Shown: positions 35,724 through 46,600 of the stretch, piece after piece | How positions within the stretch are numbered: position 1 is the first letter of the stretch | Layout: each line of letters begins with the position of its first letter | Source: Coccinella septempunctata | Taxonomy: Eukaryota > Arthropoda > Insecta > Coleoptera > Coccinellidae | Length of the DNA: 64,000 nt | Assembly (NCBI RefSeq): GCF_907165205.1 | Contig: NC_058195.1 | Span: 11,966,001 to 12,030,000, forward strand | Direction of reading: 5' to 3' | Notes under the pieces: model-generated | Seen by the model: the letters and a program-made list of their open reading frames with translations, nothing else | Database searches by the model: none | Told to the model about the DNA's origin: nothing | Position numbers and translations under genes: made by a program

Positions 35724-38700
35724 ATGGTTTCTCAGTTGTATGACGTGGACGCCGAACAGCTGATTGAGTTGGTGAAAAATAGGCCAGTGCTGTGGAATAG
35801 GAAACACGAAAAATACAGGGATAAATTCAAAACGCAGAAAGCATGGCAGGAGATTTTAACCGAACTGGACGTTAATTTCGAAGAATTTGACGACGATGTG
35901 AAAAGCGAATTTGGTAAGTGTGATTTTTCGATTGGAAGGACTCGGTTGGCCTTGGAAATTTGACACATGTATAGTATGAAAATGTGAGGCTAGGACGCCT
36001 GTCAAAATATTTTTGGTTTTTGAATCATAGTTATATCAAAAAGATATTCTATAAAGGTCTTAGTATAATTAATTACATACCTGTTTCTCGCAATGTGAAT
36101 TTACTCCAGAAAATAAATTAAATTGAAAATATGTGACGAACATATAGTTTATACAGGGCGATTTTCACAAATTTTTCAACAGTATATTCTTCAGGTCAGA
36201 AGAAACACTTTTTTACGATTCGGTCCTGATAAAAAGATAAGTCATTTTAAGTTTTCATAATGAGCTACACTACACATCTGTGGATCTTTTAAACAGAGTT
36301 GTATTCAGCCAAAGTACCCAATTTAACGAATATCACAGATATTTTTTATTTTTGAACATCAAATTACTCGAAAACGGCGCATTATATACGAGGAGGATGT
36401 ATTTATATCTAGTTAGCCTAGACCAGTTCCATGCATAAAAAAATATTGCGATTCCATAGCAACGAACAATAATTCATTAGAAGAGTCAGTGTGATGTTTG
36501 AGGTCAAAAAAGTGAACCACATTTACGCAATAAATCGAAAGAAAGAAGATGTCCACCGAAATTGTGTAAATCGAAAATTTTGAGTATAGTACCATCTTCA
36601 AGTACCTGTATTTAAAAGGGTTAAGAGGTAAGCAGATTTACGAAGATATGCTTAATATCCTTGGTGATCAATGTCCTTCGTATGCGACCGTGAAAAATTG
36701 GATGGCAAGCTTCAAAATAGGTAAATTTTCTATTGAAGATGATGACCTATCGAGAAGGCCAGTTTCTGTATCAGTCCCCAGAAATATGGATGCAGTTCAT
36801 GACATGATTTTATCAGACCGTCGAATTGGACTGAAACGCTGAATATTTCATACGAACGCGTTAATCATATAGTTCACTTCAATTTGGACATGAGAAGAAT
36901 TGCTGCAAAATGGATACCCAAATGTTTGAATGTTGACCAAAAGCGTGCAAGGGTAGAAGCATCGCGTTCGATCTGTGCTCGATTTGAAAACGATGTAGAC
37001 TTATTAAACCGAATTGTTACTATGGATGAGACTTGGTTACATTTCTAGGATCCAGAAACAAAGCAACAATCTATGGAATGGTGACACTCTGGTTCTGGTC
37101 TCCAACATCTAAGAAGTTTCGTGTCCAAAAATCTGCTGAAAAAGTTCTTGCTTCAGTTTTTTGGGATTGCCATGGAGTAATCATGATTTGTTTTTTTAGA
37201 TAAGAGTAGAACAAAAACTGTAGATTACTATTCGACATCACTGACCACTCTACGGAAAAAAATCAAAGAGAAAAGACGCGGAAAGTTATCCAAAGGTACT
37301 AGAACAACCCCTTTATTCACCAGATTTGGCTCCATCTGATAATCGTCTCTTTCCTCGACCAAAAAAAAAAATTGAAAGGTCGTAAATTTTCTTCCAACGA
37401 GGAGGTAATAAAAGCTGTGGAGGTCTGGTTTGCAGAGCAAGAAGAAACATTTTTTTGAAAGGTCTAGAGACGTTGCAAGTTCGCTATAATGAATGTATCA
37501 ATTAAGAGGAGAATATGTTGAGTTATGAAATATTTTGACATTGAAATTTTGTTTGGTTCTATAGTAGGCTGAGAATTTTTCAATATTACCATCCTCGTAC
37601 GACAAAATATATGAGATATTTTCATTTCACAAAAATTTCAAATATTCATTAGATAGCGTCCAACTTGGTTGCAATAGTTGGATTCTTTGAATTTTTGGTA
37701 TTTTTATGGTACATAATAGTAATAATGAGAAATCTGGGAGACGTAGGTGATATCTGGTGTTCGAAAAATATTCATCATATAAATGAAAAACTATATTCCG
37801 AAATTCATCTCATTCGATAAAAAAGTTTCTGAGGTAGAACTAAAAATAACATTTTTATGCGTAATGGAATTAAGAAATAATCCATTTTTGTTATAAAAAG
37901 TTAAGAAAATTTCTTCATGGCCAACCGATTTTTTTTATAAAAGTGAAGGTCCCTTTAAGTCAATCAATAGCTATGAACTTTTTCCATCGTAGGAAGGATC
38001 GTTCTGAAGAAATGGACACAGATGAGGGACTCCTACAGAAAGTCCCTGAGCAAAAAACAGAGATCAGGGCCTGCAGGTTCCAAAATTAAAACCTACATTT
38101 ACTCATCTCGCTTGCGATTCCTAGACAACATGTTCGAAGAAAGAGAAAGAGCAAATAGAGACACTTCGCCGGAAAATATCGAGGACCCTGTATCGGCGAA
38201 TGAACAGTCCGAAAATGACGAGATCCATCAGGAGTCGGTTCCTGATGTATCAAATCTTTCGAGACCCGAACCTTCGGGTTCGGGTAAAAAAGATGGGCTG
38301 CCAGAGAACAAGTTCAAAAAACCAGTACCAAAGAAACAAAAAACGAATGCAGATGAATGGGACGTAAATGCAGCTTCGGCAGTAACACCAAACCGACATC
38401 TTCACTTCTTCAAAGGGTTGCTTCCTTCCCTAGAGGAATTCGACGAATTCGATACGCTAGATTTTCAAATGGAGGTCTTAAAACTCGTGAAGGACATCAG
38501 GATGAGGAAACATCCTGTCTATTCTGCAGCAGTGCGTTCTACTCAATCGTTAAACAGTCGACATCAGCAACAACTTCTGCATAACACTATCACAACTACA
38601 ACACCTCAGCAGCAAGGGGATAGTCAGTTTTACCCGAGTTCTGGGCGTTTTTCTTCTCAGCCAAACTCGGTCTACACATCCCCTTCTGCGTCAAATGACA

Positions 38701-38744
38701 GCTCAGAATTTTCGTTGCTTTGTTATAAGGAAGAATGTGAATGA
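35724..38744 (+). CDS. MADF-BESS domain DNA-binding protein
   Basis: Proteins of this insect family (Adf-1, Dip3, Stonewall relatives) bind DNA through an N-terminal MADF domain, a Myb/SANT-like fold, and interact through a C-terminal BESS motif; they act in the nucleus. Exons are 35724-35913 and 37993-38744, joined in phase 1 (TTTG then GTAAGT; CATCGTAG before 37993), giving 313 residues. MADF covers about residues 12-110: LIELVKNRPVLWNRKHEKYRD, then across the join KKWTQMRDSYRKSL and RLRFLDNMFEER. A linker rich in Ser, Glu and Lys follows. BESS is at about 201-233 (HFFKGLLPSLEEF; VLKLVKDIRMRK). A Gln/Ser-rich tail ends at TGA 38744. The start ATG follows TTCAAA, a good insect context. The 2.1 kb intron is almost wholly nested transposons. 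The exact orthologue is not identifiable. Confidence 0.87.
36156..37861. mobile_element. Family D element interrupted by a mariner
   Basis: The family D left part (CAGGGCGATTTTCACAAATT to AAATTACTCGAAAACGGCGC) ends at the mariner TA at 36387, and the matching right part (CGACAAAATATATGAG to ATAGAACTAAAAATAACATTT-like sequence) resumes after 37599. The copy at 30993 gives the uninterrupted order. Confidence 0.6.
36389..37597 (+). mobile_element. Mariner element, copy 2, decayed
   Basis: TA flanks lie at 36387-36388 and 37598-37599. The left end reads CGAGGAGGATGTATTTATAT, with a 3-base duplication of AGG relative to copy 1; the right end ends CATCCTCG. The transposase (start ATG 36550) is broken early by stops and a frameshift. 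The first open segment is 36648-36842. TMDETW is present near 37020, but a deletion near 37301 removes the whole QDNAPAHKS block holding the second catalytic Asp. It is dead. Confidence 0.83.
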
Positions 38745-38833
38745 TTTGCTTTTCTTTTCTCCTTCTTTGGGAAAATATGTTGGACACTTCCATGTAAGGG
38801 TACCTTTGTTGATAAGTATATGTACATACTCCA

Positions 38834-38839
38834 AATAAA
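38834..38839 (+). terminator. Poly(A) signal of the MADF-BESS gene
   Basis: AATAAA lies 90 bases after the stop codon, and GT-rich sequence (TTGTGTGAGTTT) follows 25-30 bases later, as expected for a cleavage site. Confidence 0.6.
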
Positions 38840-39312
38840 TATAGTCTTGTTCTGAAAAATTGTGTGAGTTTATTGACCTGCCTGAGAGTCGACAATATAC
38901 GAGAGGAAGCTGATTTATTTATTTATTAGAAATAAGGAATACAACTGACTATTTAAAGTCCACTAATGAATCCACATGTTCATAAATTGAGGTATCACAT
39001 CATATATATATAATGAATAAAAGAAAAACAACTCAATTGAACTCAATCCAAACATGAAACATTTAGAAAGAGAGAGAAAAAAAAAATAGCACAGTTCAAA
39101 AGAAAAATTATATAATTGAAGAAAATAAGGAACGATACATTCATCCAACTATTATAATGAATTATGATTTTTCAAGGATTTCTTTAACTGTTCAGATTTA
39201 TTGGAAAATAAATTAAAAGGATCATTCACACCGTTACACAAATGAGTCATTCTTTGATGTGGCGAATTCTGTGCGCATCTTGTATTTCGAAACTTGAGAT
39301 GGAATAATTATA
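38840..39312. other. Intergenic; no gene seen
   Basis: AT-rich DNA with an AG-rich run (GAAAGAGAGAGAAAAAAAAA) near 39065. No coding signal. Confidence 0.4.
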
Positions 39313-40069
39313 CAGGGTGTACTTAAAGGTGAGGCTGTTTTTTCAACAGAAGGTAGAACTGGTCAAAATGAAGCGTTTCACCAAGCAGACTTATCGCAAA
39401 GCAGTGGGAAAAAACTTATTTCCTGATTCGACCATGTGGTTTCGTTTAGGATATTGGCTCGTTCTATATTTACGTGATAATGAAAATGGAAACTTAGGAT
39501 TACCAAATTGTTCTCATTAATTTCTAGTAACTTGTAACTTAACTGACAGAAGAGACTTAGGACACAAGTGAAAAAAATTGAATTATACTTCAAAATCTCA
39601 CCAATAAAATTCGTCTAAATTATACAAGTATTTTTTCACAATGGGCATCATAATCGTCTTGTTCGAACATTCTCACAATCGTCGTAAAAATGGGATGAAA
39701 TGGGAAAACACCATAGCACTTTTTCAACATTAACACAAGCACTTTCAAGAAACCGCCTGGATTTTCTACATTTTTTTCACCCTAAATTGCACGATACAAC
39801 AATTATGATTCTCTCAAAACTGACCTGATGCATCTAACACGATGAACTTAGTACTGAACCATTCATTGTCGCATATGTTTATGTTTTGTTTCGTTTTTGC
39901 GATGTCGGAGTCACCTTCCACAGTCCCGTACTTGAAATTCAATGAAATTTTGTCGAACTTCTAGGGGTTGTATCTCAGCCATCTTGGATATTTTATATAG
40001 ACAATTTTTGGTTAAACGACTTATCTTGATGAGTTCTACCTTCTGTCAAAAAAAAGCCTCACAGCCTGT
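39313..40069. mobile_element. Family B element, copy 2
   Basis: The left end is CAGGGTGTACTTAAAGGTGA, then CAACAGAAGGTAGAACTGG; the right end is TTCTGTCAAAAAAAAGCCTCA, decayed in its last bases (GCCTGTG). Broken frames match copy 1 (ATCTTGGATATTTTATATAG block). TAATTATA on both sides (39305-39312 and about 40071-40078) might be a target duplication. Confidence 0.58.
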
Positions 40070-40631
40070 GTAATTATACTGTTCTTAGATTCATTGTATC
40101 ATTTTTAAATGGTTCGTATACCTCTTCATAATTTGTCTAGACTTTTGGGGTCTGGAAGATTCATTTTGGGGTTCTTGTCAGATCGCTGAGACATGAAAAA
40201 AGTCCCCAAAATTTATTCTACAGGTACCTATATCTATCTCATTACGAATTACCCTAAGTACGCCTCTGCTTTTCTAATGGGCCAGCGTGTTTCAAGTTAA
40301 TTAGAGAACGTCTGGTACTTTGCGACCTCTCTCGATTTTTATGGTACTTTCAAGAACTAAGTTAGAAACCTACCTAAGCATTGACCAGAGAGAAGCAAGA
40401 TAGTTGTTGAAAATACAGCACAGCCAGTATTGCGAATAGTTAGATCTTATTCTATTGAAGTATCTATACTTATCTGTTAATGAATAAATGAAAATTAATA
40501 GAGGATTCATGCAGAGCTCCTAAGAACTAAGGCTTCCACGTGTCCGCCATCTGTCCATTAGATGGGTAGCTTCCTTAGATTCTAATTAACGCTGTAGCCC
40601 ACCCTTAAAATGGAGTATTACAAATCCGGTT
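40070..40631. other. 3' flank of the unknown six-exon gene
   Basis: Possible 3' untranslated region on the minus strand. AATAAA (read on the minus strand) lies near 40212-40217, about 415 bases after the stop. No other feature. Confidence 0.35.
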
Positions 40632-43600
40632 TCATTCGCCCCTTCCTCGTTCCTTATCTTTAGAAACATAATAAAGATACTCACTATTGTAGTTTTCATT
40701 CAGTTTGATATTATCCTCACAAGGTGTACAAGGACCGGAAGAACTCCTGTTTGCAATCGAATGGCTTCTTATTTCTCTCAACGATGCGAACACTCTCTTA
40801 TCCTGGTCCTTACCCTCACATATTTTCGAATTGTTGGAGAGCAACCTCGACATAGCGTTTTTAGTTTCTCTCGGGAAAGATACAGTTTCTCCATTCAGAA
40901 GGTTATGAGATAGTGTACCTGAAAATTTCAGCTCGTTGCAGGACTTTTTAGGATGCGGTAGATTCGGGTGACTTGGTCCTGTAACTTGGGACAATTACCC
41001 CCTTGCAGATTTCTTTGTTTCTTACCATTTATGAGTGAAGGAACAAACTTCGGCTAGTTTAACAATTAATTCCTGTTGAGATTGCCGTGACCAGAGCGTT
41101 TGAATTCACAGGAAAAATTAACGAATTCAGGAGAGTAAAAGCGCGTTTTTTATGGCCCTTACTTATACTTTCTAGTGTCCTGTACATGAGTTTCACTTTG
41201 TGCATGTGTAATTTTTTTCTGGATATGTGGGATATTGGTATATTAGATATGTCATGAAACAAGGTTGTTTACAAATCAAACGGCAACACGGATCTCCTTC
41301 ATTTATTTTGTTGTTTCATAGCGTGACTTGGGACAACGCCGAATAGATACAAGCGGCGCATTGGCAGCAGGAAATATACCGATTTTTCGCAGAATATTAT
41401 TATTTACGTTATTTCCACAAAGAAATCACCAAAGAATGAAAGAAATCAAAGTCCCCTTGTTTTGTTTAGTTTTTTTACTTTTGAGTTGCAATATATTTAC
41501 TTTCGCTGTAATAGGGGTTTATCATTTAATTTCCTTACCGAATTTCAACTATATAATCACAAATTCTAATTTTGCAAAACTATACACCGTCCCCAGTCAC
41601 CTATTTCATTTGAGAGTTAAGAAATCAAAAGATATTATTTTGTGTCCCAAGCCTCCCAAATCGATGGAGGACTTGGGACAAGTGTATTTTATTCTTTCCA
41701 AAATTTATATCCGTATTCTGAAGCATGGTGTATATCCTAATCAATAGTCAGAGTCATTAAGCATATTCGAACCTTTTTTTCAGATAAAAATATGTCACCA
41801 TTTTAAAAATATGATAAGTTGAATTCAACAATCGTCCAAGTCACCCGAATCTACGGTATTCAGTTTTTATCCATATCCATGGGTTGACACTCCATGAAGA
41901 CGAAAACAGGATCGTTATTAAGGTGGAAGGACTATTCAGCATATTCGGATTCTTTCCTCTGAGTGTGGATTTCACTAAATGAGTGTCGAAAGAAGAGAAA
42001 CCTTTCGATAATACTGCTCAGCAGACTACTAATTTGCATGCATTAGCCCCTTAAAAGGAGTACTTAACTAAGCCTCGTTTAAAGTTAATGGACGCTTAAT
42101 TTTATTCCCAGTTGCACGACTGTGGCTTAACAGAATCTTAAGTAAGGGGCCCTTAAGTTTTTATATCTAGTGATATTTCAGTTTTTTATTTTGGTGCAAC
42201 TTCATCCTAGTCCAATAAAGCCATTTCATTGGTTGGCCGATTGCCGATGATCGTTGTCATTTCATTAACCTAACTTTATTGTCCTGCCAGTCAGTGTCAA
42301 GGATATTATTAAAATATTATCAAAGAGTAACAACTTTTTGTTGTTGAATTAGCATTAATATTGATAATGATAATGATTGTCAAATAAAAGGCACCTAAGT
42401 TTATATAAGTACAACACTTTCTTTGTAAGGTCTTGTGTGAATTTGTTTTACTAATGTTGAAGAGGAACGTGAAGAAAATGTTCTTATTGCCCTTCTTAGT
42501 ACGAATACAGTGAATGATTGCCAAGCAAGTGGTGGTAATTTACGAAAGGCACTCAACTTCTCAACAGAAGAAAAGAATTTGTTGCTAATTATAGTATGAT
42601 TTGTGACACAAAATTGAAAATTAAAAAAGACTGATGTCATTACAATAAAGGCAAAAGAAAAGGCTCGGTATTCAGTAATGAATTCATTCAACTTTCAAAA
42701 TCCCAAAAAATGGGAAGTTCTGCAGCCAGTTCAACAAATTATTTAAGGTTAGAATCCCGCCCTCAAATACCTAAGTGGTCATTACAGGAGCGCTTAAATC
42801 TAAGGCCAGCTTTAGCCATTTAAATGTCGCTTAACAGTCGGTGCAACGTAATTTAACTTAAGGGTTCATTTTAAGGGACACTTAACACTAAGTGCGTTTG
42901 GTGCAAACGGGTCTTAGGGTTCTAAGTTTTAGGCGGAATTATTGAAACAGTATTCGAGGGGTGTTCTTTTGTTTTTGATTTGTGGCTTAACGTGGTTTAA
43001 GATCGAATCTCGGAGTTTCATGAATTTTCGTAATCGGAACTCAGATAGGATACGGTCAAAACGAATAAGCTCTAATCGTTTGCGACGAAAAAGTGCGGGA
43101 AACTAGGTTGAGCTGTGTAATGAATGAAGGAATCCGCCGATTTTGTGCGTGGAAAGTAGTTTAGTAGTTAAGTTAAAATTAATTGGTAGACTTTCAATAC
43201 CTTGAAAAGGATGTTCTGCCGTTTCATACTTGTACATCAGAATCTTCTCATCCCTACTGCCAAGTTTCTGGGAATCCTTTGGACCAGCAGAATTCTTATT
43301 GATGAGCTTGTCGAATTTCTTCACCTTATCCTTCACAAATTCGGAAGTAATCATGTTCCTAGTTTCTGCTCTGCTCCAGATATCCTCATCTTCATCTCGA
43401 AAGTCTACATTTCTACAACACTTGAAAAATTATCGGTTAGATGAACCAGACCAGTCATAAGCATTGATTCGAATGCGATGTGCCAAAACTGTGCAGTTTT
43501 TTCTTTATTGAAGCCCTTATAAAGTTTCAACATAGTTCATAGTTCCCCTTACCAGTGAACCATCAGGAGCTTTAACGAGATTTTTTCTGTACTCTTCATA

Positions 43601-46600
43601 CGATCCATGGCTTTCAGATGAACAGATTGGTCTCCTGTTTTTTCCGCACAAGATAAGTTTTGATTGCTTCACGTCGATTTGGTCAATTTTTCCACTCTTA
43701 TTCCTCCTAGGTAACTGTAGAGTGTGAAATAAAGCAAGAATTTTCAATTGTATCAGAAGAAATTCGGAAAATAGATAAAAAGTAAGTATCCGGCAACTCA
43801 AATATAAAAAAATAATGTATGAATACATAAAAGAGTAATTGAAATACGAGGATGTATTGATATCTAGTTAGCCTAGACCAGTTTCATGCATAAAAAATAA
43901 AAAAATATTGCGTTACAATAGCAACGAACAATAACTCATTATAAGTGTCAGTGTGAAGTTTGAGGTCAAAAAAGTAAACCAGAGTTACGCACTAAATCAA
44001 AAGACAGAAGATTTCCACCGAAATTGAGAAAATCGAAAAATTGGAGTATCGAGCCATCATCAAGTACCAGTATTTTAAAGTGTTAGGTAGAGGTAAGCAG
44101 ATTTACGAAGATATGCTTAATACCCTTGGTGATCAATGTCCTTCGTATGCGACCGTGAAAACCTGGACTGCAAGCTTCAAAAGAGTTAAATTTTCCACTG
44201 AATATATGATTAACGCGTTCATCATATAGTTCACGTCAATTTGGACATGAGAAAAATTGGTGCAAAATGGATTCCCGAATGTTTGAATGTTGACCAAAAG
44301 CGTGCAAGAGTAGAAGCATCGCGTTCGATCTGTGCTTGATTTGAAAACGATGTAAACTTCTTAAACCGTATTGTTACTATGGATGAGACTTGGGTACATT
44401 TCTACGATCCAGAAACACAGCAACAATCGATGGAATGGCGACACTCTGGTTCTCCAAGACCTAAAAAGTTTCGTGTCCAAAAATCTGCTGGAAAAGTTCT
44501 TGCTTCAGTTTTTTGGGATTGCCATGGAATAATCATGATTGATTTTTTGGACAAGGGTAGAGCAATAACGGGAGATTACTATTCAACATAACTGACCACT
44601 CTACAGGGAAATATTAAAGAGAAAAGACGCGGAAAACTATCCAAAGATGTTTTGTTTTTGCAGGACAACGCCCCTGCACACAAATCTCATGTTGCCATGC
44701 AAAAAATTCGTGATTTAGGGTTTGAATCACTAGAACACACCCCTTATTCAGCAAATTTGGCTCCATTCGACTATCATCTCTTTTCTCAATTGAAAAAAAG
44801 TTTAAAAAATCGTAAATTTTCTTCCAACGAGGAGGTTATAAAAGCTGTGGAGGTCTTGTTTGCAGAGCAAGAAGAAACATTTGTTTGAAAGGTCTAAAGA
44901 CGTTGCAGGTTCGCTGTAATAAATGTATCCAATTAAGAGGAGAATATGTTGAATAATAAAATATTTTGTCATTGAAATTTTGTTTGGTTTTATAGTAGGC
45001 TAAGAATTTTTCAATATATCCTCGTACTACAAAAAAATACCTAACAGCGTACCTACTAACTCAGCGAAAAGCTTGAAGGATATTTGATGAAAAATCTTAT
45101 AAAACCCTGATAGTTTGTGGGCATTTATAATAATGAATCACCCTCAACTTCATTTATTGGAAAAAGCGCTCAATTGCAAAAATTTCAGTTACTTACATAC
45201 GCATCCTTTTCCGCATAACTATTTTCTTCCATAATACACTGAAAATTCTTATGTCGCAAAGAATCGAACAACCTTTTGTGGTTCTTCATTAACCCAGACT
45301 GATAAGAGTGGTATTGTTCTGGATTTATGTCCAAGAAATCCCTGACCATTCGTGTACGCAGATGAAAACTTGGCAGCATTCTTCTTGGCTGTTCCCTCTC
45401 ATTTTGCACTTGTTTCGAGGCGTTTATGTCGCGATAAAGTATTGCTGGATTTTTGTTCATTTGGAATGTCCTGAAAGGTTTTCTCCTGAAACGTTTCATC
45501 GGGTCTTTCAAGCAAGCTCTGTCCTCTTCTTTCACCTAGAAACGTTCAATGTTTAGGGAGGTTTTCAGCAAGGGAGCAATCAATCAGGTCAAGTACCAAC
45601 CTAATTTCACATGAATATTACAGTTTAGGTTTCTTCAACTTGTTGTACAAGGTTTTGTTTGTTTTTTATTATGTGTTACATATTTTGAATAGATTTTTCG
45701 TAATGGGACGTTTTTCAATGAATATTCAGTTAGTCTCATCACAAAAAAATCTGTCTCTTCTCTTCTGTCCATATTGCGTTTAGGTATATTTGTAAAAACC
45801 AAAATCACACGTTTAGGGAATACGAATTGCGAATCTCTGGGTTTGTATCAAGTAAGCTGACCGTCCTAGTGCCATAAGTTTACTGATGGATCAAAATCAC
45901 AAAGAGGCACCAGCATTGGCGTATATGGACCTAAACTGAGTGTCTCCAAAGCCCTGAGAAGTGCACGAACCCTCTATTTTACAGAACGAGATATTGGCTA
46001 TTCAAGCATGCGCTCAGGAGTGTCTTAAAATGAACCTCAAAGGGGCGCATATCTATATGACCACGGACAGCCAGGCCACGCTGAGATCCCTGGAATCACT
46101 CTGCCAGGAATCTCTGCTGACATGGAAGTGTTGTAATCCATAAAGCAAGTGACCAGAGAGAACAAAGTGGCTCTACAATGGGTACCAGGGCATTGTGGTG
46201 TGGAAGGAAATGAAAAATCCGATGAACTACAAAAAGAGTATCAAGGTTTACACCTGCAGCTTTTCTGTGGGCTTGGAAAAGACCAACATAAATCAGAGGT
46301 CTAACAATGAGAGTTGAAAAACAGAATAACCCTCTGGAGAAACACTCCCGGACTCACTCAGTCAAAGAAATTCGTGATGATTTCACCGATCTACACCAGA
46401 AAACAGCTGATGCTGTCACGAGCTGAGCTTCTGCTGATGGTGGGACTGCTGAAGGGGCACTGTCAGTACAAATATCATTTGTACCGCATGGGAAAGTGAG
46501 CAGATGAGATTTGTAGGCTCTTTGAATCAGAAGCAGAAACCTGGATACTCACGAGGTAACGGCCAAGGCTAAGGCTCCTATAAGGATGCTGTCGGATGGT

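Larger units (their letters stand above)
35939..37950 (-). mobile_element. Degraded family A element (copy 6) in the MADF-BESS intron
   Basis: The left part keeps CTCGGTTGGCC, GGAAATTTGACACATG and TATAGTATGAAAATGTG; the right end keeps TTCATGGCCAACCGATTTTTTT. The outermost ends are lost. Between them a family D element inserted, and into that a mariner. Most of family A's middle is missing. Confidence 0.5.
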
